DNA of 24,969 nt from Clostridia bacterium. GTDB lineage: Bacteria; Bacillota; Clostridia; UBA1381. The DNA is taken from assembly GCA_900756545.1 (NCBI GenBank), contig CAAEKO010000036.1, positions 1 to 24,969 of the forward strand, written 5' to 3'. How positions within the stretch are numbered: the first letter of the stretch is position 1; every line of letters begins with the position of its first letter. The notes under the pieces are model-generated. The model worked only from the letters and a program-made list of their open reading frames with translations. It did not search any database and was not told the origin of the DNA. Shown here piece after piece: positions 1 through 7,115 of this stretch. The position numbers and the translations under genes were made by a program.

Positions 1-1228
1 CGATAGCATCCCGCGCCCATTCTACATTTTCTAAATCATAAAACTGATAATCCGCCTGGTTGGCGGCAGTTTCTTCCGAACTTACCGGCTGCTGGTTAAC
101 CGAAGGCAAAATCCCCGCGCTTACACCGCCGGAGCCGCCGTTATTTTTCGTGCCGCCTGAATTGCCGCCTCCGCTGGTTTGCTTTGTATAGTCAGCGTCC
201 AAAAGCTTCTGTACATCTTCAATGGTTTTAATCTTACCATTTTCAAAACCTTTGGAAATGGCAGAGCAAATTTCACGTTGATAGTCGCTTTTGGTATACT
301 TACTCAAATCAAAATAGCCGTTATATTTCTCCAGCACCTCTGCTACCGCGCCCGTACCATTCGCACTGGAGAGATCGGTCAGCACAACCGCGCTTCCAAA
401 TAAATCTGCAAACGTTTCCGCCTTCAAAATCTTTTCTGTGGTTTGTCCATTAAACATCTGGCAAAATACCGTTTTATAGGCGCCCTCATAACCGGCAAAG
501 GATTGATATTCCTGTAGCCCGGCCACGCCCAAAATATCACCGTATTCATAGAAAATAGAATCAGCCGCCTCTATTCCATTGGCAGCTGCGGCAACTGCCG
601 TTGCAATTTTTATATCCTTTGCCATTTCCCGTCCGTCAGCAGCCGGCGTCATGTATGACAGGCACTCACATAAATCCTCCATTTTTCCGGCTGATATCAC
701 ACGGTCATAAAGTGGATATTCTATATAAAAAACTGTTTTTAAATTTGCTTCCAGCGCCTGCCCAATAGCCCCAATACTTTCCATGTCTTTTTCTGCTTTT
801 CCCATATATTCAACAATTGTATTAACGGCTGTGGCTACGGTTGTTTCGGAGGCATATTCAAAGGGAATTTCCTGGATACCGGCCTGATCCTTGATCCGCA
901 GCAGAAAAGTTCCGCTTTTGGATGTCGCATCCTCTATATTAAAGCTGTATTCAAAGCTTCCGTCCTCCCCGGTCGTTGTCTGCCCTATTTTGACAAAATA
1001 GGCCTGCCCTTGTTTTTTCAAGGTAAAATCCTCCATAGTCTTTCCAGGATTTAAAATTTCAAGCGTGATCTTTTCTCCGCTGTCCCCGCGGTCACTTTTT
1101 CCACTTACTATAAACGTTCTGGGAACGTCCCATGACACATTAACTGACTGAATGCTTACCGCACTAACCATCTGCGCTGAAAGTATCACTCCCAGGCATG
1201 TACTTAACAAAAATGCTCTTATTTTCAT
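1..1228 (-). CDS. secreted SLH-domain protein, 3' end missing
   Basis: The reading frame is open from an ATG at 1228 to the window edge (409 codons). AAAGGA lies about 6 bases before the start. The N-terminus MKIRAFLLSTCLGVILSAQ is a signal peptide, probably cleaved after VSA near residue 23. A beta-rich, Ig-like stretch follows (about 25-125, with DGSFEYSFNIED), then a helical region (about 130-350) of unknown family. A Gly/Asn/Ser-rich linker (GGGNSGGTKNNGG, about 360-378) leads into FYDLENVEWARDAI, which matches the start of an SLH repeat. SLH repeats anchor proteins to the cell wall, so this is probably a surface protein, but the repeats themselves lie outside the window. It starts 31 bases after the second sugar permease gene and is probably in the same operon, perhaps for substrate capture or breakdown. 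No catalytic motif is visible, so its activity is unknown. Confidence 0.8.
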   Translation of the reverse strand, partial: MKIRAFLLSTCLGVILSAQMVSAVSIQSVNVSWDVPRTFIVSGKSDRGDSGEKITLEILNPGKTMEDFTLKKQGQAYFVKIGQTTTGEDGSFEYSFNIEDATSKSGTFLLRIKDQAGIQEIPFEYASETTVATAVNTIVEYMGKAEKDMESIGAIGQALEANLKTVFYIEYPLYDRVISAGKMEDLCECLSYMTPAADGREMAKDIKIATAVAAAANGIEAADSIFYEYGDILGVAGLQEYQSFAGYEGAYKTVFCQMFNGQTTEKILKAETFADLFGSAVVLTDLSSANGTGAVAEVLEKYNGYFDLSKYTKSDYQREICSAISKGFENGKIKTIEDVQKLLDADYTKQTSGGGNSGGTKNNGGSGGVSAGILPSVNQQPVSSEETAANQADYQFYDLENVEWARDAI

Positions 1229-1259
1229 ACTTTTTCCTTTCCGTGCTGCCGCACTGTCC

Positions 1260-2111
1260 TTATCCCTTTACCGCGCCATTCGCAAGCCCTGACACAAAAT
1301 ATTTATTTGCAAAAGCATATGCCACAAGTACCGGCAGGAGCGCCATGGCGGATGCCGCAAACATCAGGTTCCAGTTGGAAGCGCCGCCCTCGTTGGTTTT
1401 CAGCGCCATAATTCCGACGATCAGCGTCCTTTGGGTTGGGACGGTCAATGTAAAAATGGTCGGCATTAGATAATCATTCCAGGATGCCTGGAACGCTAAA
1501 ATTCCAAGCGTTGCAAAAAGCGGCTTCAAAAGCGGCGCAATGATTCTGGTAAATATTCCGAAAAATCCACATCCGTCTATCTTTGCCGCCTCATCAATGG
1601 CGGTTGGTATCGTGGATACATAATTCCGGACCAAAAAAATATTTGCAATCGGAATTCCAAAAAACTGCATGACCAGCAATGCCGGCAAGCCTTTATTCAA
1701 ATGAATCAGGTTTAGCACTTCAAACTGTGGATAAATTGTGATACTGCCGACATTAATGAACATCAAAGAAACAAACACTGCAAAAATCTGGTTTTTCCCT
1801 TTAAATCTTCCCCTTGCAAAGGTGTATCCCGCCATAGTTGATGTAAACAGCGTAATTGCAACGCTGGCAAGCGTATAGAGAACACTGTTCCGAAGCATTA
1901 GAGAAACCTTAAAATTTTCTGAATTCCACGCCAGCTTAAAATTGTCAAGAGTCGGCGTACGGGAGAATATGATTTCCGGACTTGCCAGAAGCTCCGAATT
2001 GGTTTTGAACGCCCCGGCGATTGCGTAAACAATCGGGAATACCGCAAAAATAGCAACAACAGCGAGAAAAATATAGATAATCATATCTTCCATGATATTT
2101 TTTATTCTCAT
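1260..2111 (-). CDS. sugar ABC transporter permease, MalG-like (CUT1)
   Basis: This 283-residue inner-membrane protein has about six hydrophobic segments, the first at about 10-34 (MIIYIFLAVVAIFAVFPIVYA). The conserved cytoplasmic EAA loop is seen as IDEAAKIDGCGFFGIFTRI followed by APLLKP, the surface that docks on the ATPase. The closing pattern (NKYFVSGLANGAVKG) is typical of MalG/LacG-type permeases of the CUT1 carbohydrate family. The start ATG has AGAGGTGAG just upstream. It lies 18 bases after the partner permease. There is no ATPase gene in the operon, as is common for Gram-positive CUT1 systems, which share an MsmK/UgpC-type ATPase encoded elsewhere. The sugar cannot be read from the sequence. 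Confidence 0.93.
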   Translation of the reverse strand: MRIKNIMEDMIIYIFLAVVAIFAVFPIVYAIAGAFKTNSELLASPEIIFSRTPTLDNFKLAWNSENFKVSLMLRNSVLYTLASVAITLFTSTMAGYTFARGRFKGKNQIFAVFVSLMFINVGSITIYPQFEVLNLIHLNKGLPALLVMQFFGIPIANIFLVRNYVSTIPTAIDEAAKIDGCGFFGIFTRIIAPLLKPLFATLGILAFQASWNDYLMPTIFTLTVPTQRTLIVGIMALKTNEGGASNWNLMFAASAMALLPVLVAYAFANKYFVSGLANGAVKG

Positions 2112-2129
2112 TCTATCTCACCTCTCTGT

Positions 2130-3074
2130 TTAATACATTTTATCGGCCTTATTCGAAAGCTTCATATAAATCAGTGAAATTACCGCTGTGATAGCAGAAG
2201 TGATAATACACATTGCACTTCCATACCCCAGATTCGGCATGCCGGTTGCAAAACCCGGTACATATTGCTCAAGTATGTAAGAATTTACCGTATGGGTCTT
2301 CCCCCCCTGCGCACCTCCGGTCAGAAGGTATACTAAGGTTCCTGTTCCCAAAACACCCTTTATGGCAAGCAGGCATACAATCTGTACTACCGGCAGAATC
2401 AGCGGCAGTGTAATTTTATAAAACCGCTTAATTCCCATACATCCGTCCAAGTCCGCCACTTCATATAAGTCTTTATCCACATTACTGAGCGCCGCGATAA
2501 AATACAGGGTATTGATTCCGAAATTTGTCCATATATCAGTTGTAATCATCATGGTAAAACCGCCTTTAACGGTTTTTAAAAATTCAATCGGTTTGTCAAT
2601 AATCCCGAGCTTCATTAAAGCACTGTTCAAGAAGCCAAAGGGCTCAAATAAATTTGAAAAAACCAATGCTACAATCGCCATACTGATAATATGCGGCAGG
2701 AAGTATATGGTTCGAAAGGCTCCGGCACATTTTGTTCTGCCTCTGGTCAGCGCCAGCGCCAGACTCATGGCAAGAATCAGCTCAATCGGCAGCTTGCAGA
2801 CTGCGAATTTCAAGGTAGTCAGCCAGGTATTCCAATAAGTTTCATCTCGGAACAGCGTAATATAATTTGTCAATGCCGTAAATCTCGTGTTAATGCTCAC
2901 ACCGTCATAATAGAAAAAGGAATATCTTGCCGCCCAAAGGATCGGGTATAGGGACAATACAAAAAATCCAATAATCTGCGGAGCCAGCATTAGATAGCAT
3001 TTCCAGCTTTCCCGCTGTTCAAGCGCTCCTTTCCGCTTCCTGGCAAAGACATTGACTGCATATGATTTTTCCAT
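2130..3074 (-). CDS. sugar ABC transporter permease, MalF-like (CUT1)
   Basis: The product has 314 residues from the start chosen here, with about six membrane segments. The first is LMLAPQIIGFFVLSLYPILWA, a hallmark of MalF/UgpA-type permeases. The EAA loop reads LYEVADLDGCMGIKRFYKI then TLPLILP. It pairs with the MalG-like permease to form the membrane channel for sugar uptake. The frame opens further upstream, at a TTG at 3104 and an ATG at 3098, but neither has a ribosome binding site. The ATG at 3074 has AAGGGAG about 14 bases ahead, so I prefer it, with some doubt. The gene lies about 128 bases after the binding-protein gene. Confidence 0.9.
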   Translation of the reverse strand: MEKSYAVNVFARKRKGALEQRESWKCYLMLAPQIIGFFVLSLYPILWAARYSFFYYDGVSINTRFTALTNYITLFRDETYWNTWLTTLKFAVCKLPIELILAMSLALALTRGRTKCAGAFRTIYFLPHIISMAIVALVFSNLFEPFGFLNSALMKLGIIDKPIEFLKTVKGGFTMMITTDIWTNFGINTLYFIAALSNVDKDLYEVADLDGCMGIKRFYKITLPLILPVVQIVCLLAIKGVLGTGTLVYLLTGGAQGGKTHTVNSYILEQYVPGFATGMPNLGYGSAMCIITSAITAVISLIYMKLSNKADKMY

Positions 3075-3202
3075 ATTTCTTTTCTTTGCTCCCTTCATAA
3101 GCAACTATATACCAAATACCCGCGAAATGCTCCAGACCTAAAAATTTGAATACTTACTGTTTTATTCCCGCGGTCTTTAGCGTGTTTCCGTTTCTTTTAA
3201 AT

Positions 3203-4603
3203 TTAATACATCCACTCCGTGCGGCTGATATCCCACGTCTTGTCAATACATGCATCGCCGTCATATTCGGGGTGTAATTCCTGATATTTTTTCACGCCGT
3301 CATTCATAACTCTGGTATAATTATCACAGGCCTCCTGACAGGTCATTTCGTCAGTCCATACCTTTTCTACAAAATCCTTTGCCAACGTTCTCTCACCGGA
3401 AATTTCCACCGTTCTCGCCAGCGGCGCGTTAGCGCTGACCTTAGATACAGCACAAAATTCTTCCCAGCCCGGCTTGTCGGTTTCCAGTTTTACGCCTTCT
3501 ACAATACTCCAGTCATAGGGAACCTCACAGCCCGCTGCATACAATTTTTTAATCATTGGATCCCCGCAGATAAACTGATAGACTTTCATTACGGTTTCCG
3601 GTGAAATCTTTTCGGTAATTTTAGAATTGATTACTAAGCTTCCAGTAACTCTCTGCCATTGCTTATACATATGGTTTGTGTCCATAACCGGCATAGGCGC
3701 AACACCCCAATCAATCTTTGCCGGGAACTGGTCAGTCAATACGCCTACATCAAAGGAATACCCCACCTTCATGCCAATGCCGCCTTCCGCAAATCTCGCG
3801 CGGGCAGGGTCGTTGTCCAGAGCCTCCGGTCCCGGATAATAGCTCCCGTCCTCCCGGATACCTAAGTATGTTTCCATCACTGGAACCAGTGCCGAAAAAT
3901 CATATATGTCATTTACCGGGTCATAACCACTATGCCCAGCTTCTGCCATCAGCGCATTGGAAATGTCGCCAAACCAACCGCTCCATTTCATGGGCAGCGC
4001 AATGCCATATTCCCGTTTTGATTCGTTTGTCAGTCTTTTTGCATATTCACGCATTTCATCATAGGTTTTCGGCGGTGTGGGTTCTCCGTTTTCGTCTACG
4101 ATTCCAGCCGCACGGAACATATCCTTGTTGTAAATCATTCCCATTGTTGTAGCCGCCATTGGAATATAATAATTTTTTCCTAGATATTGGTCAATTGTAT
4201 AGTCCTTGTTGATTCTGGCGTAGCGTTCCTCAATAAACTCCTGCCCGCCCGGCAGATCGTTGATTGCCATGATATGTCCGTCCGCGGCAAGCTTCTGAAC
4301 ATTGCCGCTGAACAAATCCGGCGCCTGGCCGGTCTGGATTGCCAGGTCGATCTGCTGTGTCAGGTCGCCCTCCTTCACCTCATAAACCAACTTTACACCC
4401 AATTCCTTGCCTTTTGTTTCGTTCCACTCTGCAATGGCTTCGTTATACGCATTCTTGCTGTGTGCATTTGCCGTCCAGATGGATATTGTCTGAATTCCGG
4501 CCTCGCCAGTGGTCTGTGCGTCTTTTTTTCCGCAGGCGGAAAGGGATGTGATTCCAAGCACGCCTGCCATCAACACTGCAAACATCTTCTTTGTTTTCAT
4601 CAT
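3203..4603 (-). CDS. extracellular sugar-binding lipoprotein of ABC transporter
   Basis: This is a 466-residue solute-binding protein of the SBP family 1 type that delivers sugar to the two permeases. The N-terminus MMKTKKMFAVLMAGVLGITS ends in the lipobox LSAC, so Cys24 is the expected lipidated residue and the protein is tethered outside the membrane. Typical features follow: TISIWTANAHSKNAYNEAI near the mature N-terminus, AIQTGQAPDLFSGN, and IYNKDMFRAAGI. The start has AAAGGA about 7 bases upstream, and a second ATG follows immediately. It is the first gene of the minus-strand sugar operon and is divergent from a two-component system. The ligand is unknown; the family suggests an oligosaccharide or a plant or host glycan product. 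Confidence 0.93.
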   Translation of the reverse strand: MMKTKKMFAVLMAGVLGITSLSACGKKDAQTTGEAGIQTISIWTANAHSKNAYNEAIAEWNETKGKELGVKLVYEVKEGDLTQQIDLAIQTGQAPDLFSGNVQKLAADGHIMAINDLPGGQEFIEERYARINKDYTIDQYLGKNYYIPMAATTMGMIYNKDMFRAAGIVDENGEPTPPKTYDEMREYAKRLTNESKREYGIALPMKWSGWFGDISNALMAEAGHSGYDPVNDIYDFSALVPVMETYLGIREDGSYYPGPEALDNDPARARFAEGGIGMKVGYSFDVGVLTDQFPAKIDWGVAPMPVMDTNHMYKQWQRVTGSLVINSKITEKISPETVMKVYQFICGDPMIKKLYAAGCEVPYDWSIVEGVKLETDKPGWEEFCAVSKVSANAPLARTVEISGERTLAKDFVEKVWTDEMTCQEACDNYTRVMNDGVKKYQELHPEYDGDACIDKTWDISRTEWMY

Positions 4604-4635
4604 AACAATCCTTTCTTAATGGTTTTTTCACTTTT

Positions 4636-4664
4636 ATTTTACCGCATCATCAAGCCCCGCACAA
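4636..4664 (-). promoter_or_regulatory. sigma-A promoter of sugar ABC operon
   Basis: On the minus strand there is TTGTGC (4659-4664), a 17-base spacer and TAAAAT (4636-4641), placed about 33 bases before the binding-protein start. The -35 box is weak, which would suit an activated promoter. It mirrors the divergent kinase promoter exactly. Confidence 0.65.
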
Positions 4665-4720
4665 GTTTAAAATCCTGCAACATTCTGTTTTGGGAAAATG
4701 TTCTAATATCTTAAACTTGT
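4661..4720. promoter_or_regulatory. concentric inverted repeats, candidate operator
   Basis: ACAAGTTTAA (4661-4670) and its exact reverse complement TTAAACTTGT (4711-4720) are separated by 40 bases. A second pair, AACATT (4679-4684) and AATGTT (4697-4702), has the same centre (4690.5). The outer arms overlap the -35 boxes of both divergent promoters, and their centres are 50 bases apart, near five helical turns. I infer a shared regulator site, most simply for the adjacent NarL-type response regulator. Confidence 0.6.
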
Positions 4721-4745
4721 TATCATAATTTGAATATGATATAAT
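4717..4745 (+). promoter_or_regulatory. sigma-A promoter of the two-component operon
   Basis: TTGTTA (4717-4722), a 17-base spacer and a perfect TATAAT (4740-4745) lie about 110 bases before the kinase start. The untranslated leader would be roughly 100 bases. Confidence 0.72.
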
Positions 4746-4853
4746 AATTATAGGAACACTTATTTATACATGCTTAATCACTATGTCCGTGCTTCACCTT
4801 ATCACGGATGTGTTATAGAGTAAACGGACGAAATGAAGGAGGAGCGGGTAAAT

Positions 4854-6350
4854 GTGCTGGTATTGATTATTTTAACGATATTTCTAATCTTTACATACGT
4901 TTTTGTTGCGCCGAAAAACATCATTGTGTGGTATTTCGCCCTTTACGCAATCAGCTTTGTGATGATTATCATTGCCAGCATCTTTTTTGTTTTTAAGTTC
5001 AGCAATTATCCCAATATAAACAATCTCGACTATCGGCTGTATCTGTATCTGCAGAAATTCAAGCTATCGCTTTCGGCGGTCCGGCGGATTTTTAATCTCG
5101 GTATTTCACTAATTATGCTGTCGAATGTCTTTTTCGTCTGGATTCTCAATATCTCCAGCAGCAAGAAATCGGTCCTGCTTCTGCTTCTTCCGATTATTTT
5201 TTATACGCTACTTAATTCACCCGAGATCAACGAGATCTTCTACGTTACACAGCACAAAACCGATAATCCGTATGTTTCTTATATGCTTACTTACCTAAAC
5301 AGGTTTATTGCAGTCTATAACAAAGGCGTTCTGATCTTCTATCATGTCCTGCCGTTTTACTGTTTAGTCAGACATTACCGTCAGACGCGTATCCGGATAA
5401 AAAAGCATTCGATTATCATTACTGCTGCTTGTATGATCCTTTTGTATATAAACATTTTCTATATGCTGTTCGGAAATCTAAATCTGTATTTTGAGCTGGA
5501 CTATCACAGCTTTCCGGCTCCCGGACGCTTTGCAGACATCCGTATGTTTTGGCCGACCTCTTTTTTGTTCATCATTACGCTGATTTTCGGACTACTGATC
5601 TTTTTTCAGCCTTTTCAAAACTTTACGATTATGTCTGGAAAGGCAAGTATGATCAACGCCGGGATTTCTGCAAAGAACCTGCGAATGTTTTTTCACATGC
5701 AAAAGAATCTATTTGTTACTGTCAGCAAATTTTCTCAGCTAAGCCTTGAGGACTGCAGAAACAATCCAGACCGGGCGTACCAGAATCTGCGCGTTATTAA
5801 AAAGCTTTCCGACAATACCATTGAAAATATCTCCAAAAATTTAAACATGATTCATATGTCAAAAATCAAAGCGTCAGATGTATTGCTCTATGATCTGATT
5901 AATAATGCGTTTGACAGTATGAATATTCCGCCAAATATTAAAATTGATACGGTATATCCAGCCGAAGAACTGCATTGCTTTGTGGACGCCGCGGCAATTA
6001 CCGAATGCTTTGTAAATATTTTATCCAATGCTGTGGAAGCAATTGAAATGTCTGGAAATCCCGACGGCAGAATTACGATTATTGTGGACTATGATTATGA
6101 TTTGATCTGTATTGACATCATTGATAACGGCTGTGGTATTGATAAGAAAAATTTGAATCATATATTCAAGCCTCTGTTTTCCAGTAAATCTACCCGCAAG
6201 AACTATGGGCTGGGGCTGTCATATGTAAAGGACGTCGTGATTTTACACCATGGATATATTAATATAAAAAGTACCGTAAACGCCGGTACCACCGTTCAGA
6301 TCGTTTTACCGAAGCCAAGCGAAAGAAGGTTGATATTATGGAGAAAATAA
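4854..6350 (+). CDS. seven-helix membrane sensor histidine kinase (GHKL ATPase)
   Basis: This is a membrane sensor kinase of about 498 residues. Roughly seven hydrophobic helices fill the first ~255 residues and there is no large extracellular domain. A dimerisation region follows, with FHMQKNLF; His281 is the likely phosphate acceptor. The ATPase domain has its N box (NILSNAVEAI), G1 (DNGCGI), F box (IFKPLFSSKS) and G2 (GLGLSYVKD). The start needs care. An ATG at 4833 is in frame, but the strong ribosome binding site AAGGAGGAG (4836-4844) lies inside that extension and points, with 9-base spacing, to the GTG at 4854. The gene overlaps the response regulator by 13 bases, so the two are translationally coupled. 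The signal is unknown; the divergent sugar operon is the likely target. Confidence 0.88.
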   Translation: MLVLIILTIFLIFTYVFVAPKNIIVWYFALYAISFVMIIIASIFFVFKFSNYPNINNLDYRLYLYLQKFKLSLSAVRRIFNLGISLIMLSNVFFVWILNISSSKKSVLLLLLPIIFYTLLNSPEINEIFYVTQHKTDNPYVSYMLTYLNRFIAVYNKGVLIFYHVLPFYCLVRHYRQTRIRIKKHSIIITAACMILLYINIFYMLFGNLNLYFELDYHSFPAPGRFADIRMFWPTSFLFIITLIFGLLIFFQPFQNFTIMSGKASMINAGISAKNLRMFFHMQKNLFVTVSKFSQLSLEDCRNNPDRAYQNLRVIKKLSDNTIENISKNLNMIHMSKIKASDVLLYDLINNAFDSMNIPPNIKIDTVYPAEELHCFVDAAAITECFVNILSNAVEAIEMSGNPDGRITIIVDYDYDLICIDIIDNGCGIDKKNLNHIFKPLFSSKSTRKNYGLGLSYVKDVVILHHGYINIKSTVNAGTTVQIVLPKPSERRLILWRK

Positions 6351-7012
6351 AGGTTGCAATTTGTGATGATCTGGAAGAATTGTGCGAATATTATCAATAT
6401 GTAATCGAAGCTCAGACGGATATGGAATTTGTGGGCAGTGCATACAACAGCGCCACCTGCTGCAAACTGGTTTCCGACGCAAAGCCTGATATTCTGCTTC
6501 TGGATATCCAGTTGGAATCCACTGAAGCGGGAATCCTGCTGATCCCAAAAATCAAGGAAATCAATCCTGAAACAAAAATTATTATGCTAACAGTTCATGA
6601 ACAAGACGAGTATATTTTCAACGCACTTGCCGACGGTGCTGAGGATTTTCTTTTAAAAACTGACGCAGATGAAGAACTCCTTTCTACCATACGCAATATC
6701 ACCAACGGCGATCACCAGCTCAAGCCCGATACCATCAGCCGGCTTTTAAAGGTATGCACCAAATTCCGCACCCAGCAAAAATCTCTGCTTTATATTGTAA
6801 ATACCTTTACCCGGCTTTCCGCCACCGAGCTGGACATTCTTTACGATTTGTATTGTGGACTTTCTTATAAAGAAGTCGCAGTCAAACGGTTTGTTGAAGA
6901 AACTACGGTGCGGGCGCATATTTCCAGAATCTTAAAAAAATTTGAATACAATAACATGCGTTCCTTAATCAAAGCCCTGAAAGAAATCCGTGTTTTTGAT
7001 TTACTGCGGTAA
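6338..7012 (+). CDS. response regulator, NarL/LuxR family
   Basis: This 224-residue cytoplasmic regulator has an N-terminal receiver domain with acidic pocket D10/D11, phosphate-accepting D56 (in DILLLDIQ), T85 and K107. A C-terminal LuxR-type helix-turn-helix follows (about 160-215: LSATELDILYDLYCGLSYKE, TTVRAHISRILKKF). AGAAGG precedes the ATG by about 7 bases. The gene overlaps the end of the kinase gene, its obvious partner. NarL-type regulators bind short inverted sites as dimers, so the paired repeats at 4661-4720 are a plausible target. Activation of the divergent sugar operon and autoregulation are inferred from gene order. Confidence 0.93.
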   Translation: MEKIKVAICDDLEELCEYYQYVIEAQTDMEFVGSAYNSATCCKLVSDAKPDILLLDIQLESTEAGILLIPKIKEINPETKIIMLTVHEQDEYIFNALADGAEDFLLKTDADEELLSTIRNITNGDHQLKPDTISRLLKVCTKFRTQQKSLLYIVNTFTRLSATELDILYDLYCGLSYKEVAVKRFVEETTVRAHISRILKKFEYNNMRSLIKALKEIRVFDLLR

Positions 7013-7029
7013 ATACAAATACCGCCGTC

Positions 7030-7089
7030 AAAAAAAGACAAGTGGTAAAAACGCTTGATTTAACAAGGTTTTTCCACTTGTCCTTTTAT
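7030..7089. terminator. bidirectional terminator between two-component operon and pheT
   Basis: The stem GACAAGTGG (7037-7045) pairs with CCACTTGTC (7074-7082). It continues inward through AAAAAC/GTTTTT and CTTG/CAAG around a 6-base loop, with two single-base bulges. Seven T follow the stem on the minus strand (7030-7036), which fits pheT termination; CTTTTAT follows on the plus strand. The rest of the 7013-7115 gap holds nothing else. Confidence 0.85.
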
Positions 7090-7115
7090 ATTCTGTCCAT
7101 CTATACGGACTTTTA

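Noticed and set aside
179..403. 74-codon plus-strand frame near the left edge
   Set aside because: It is antisense to the continuous SLH-protein frame and has no recognisable motif.
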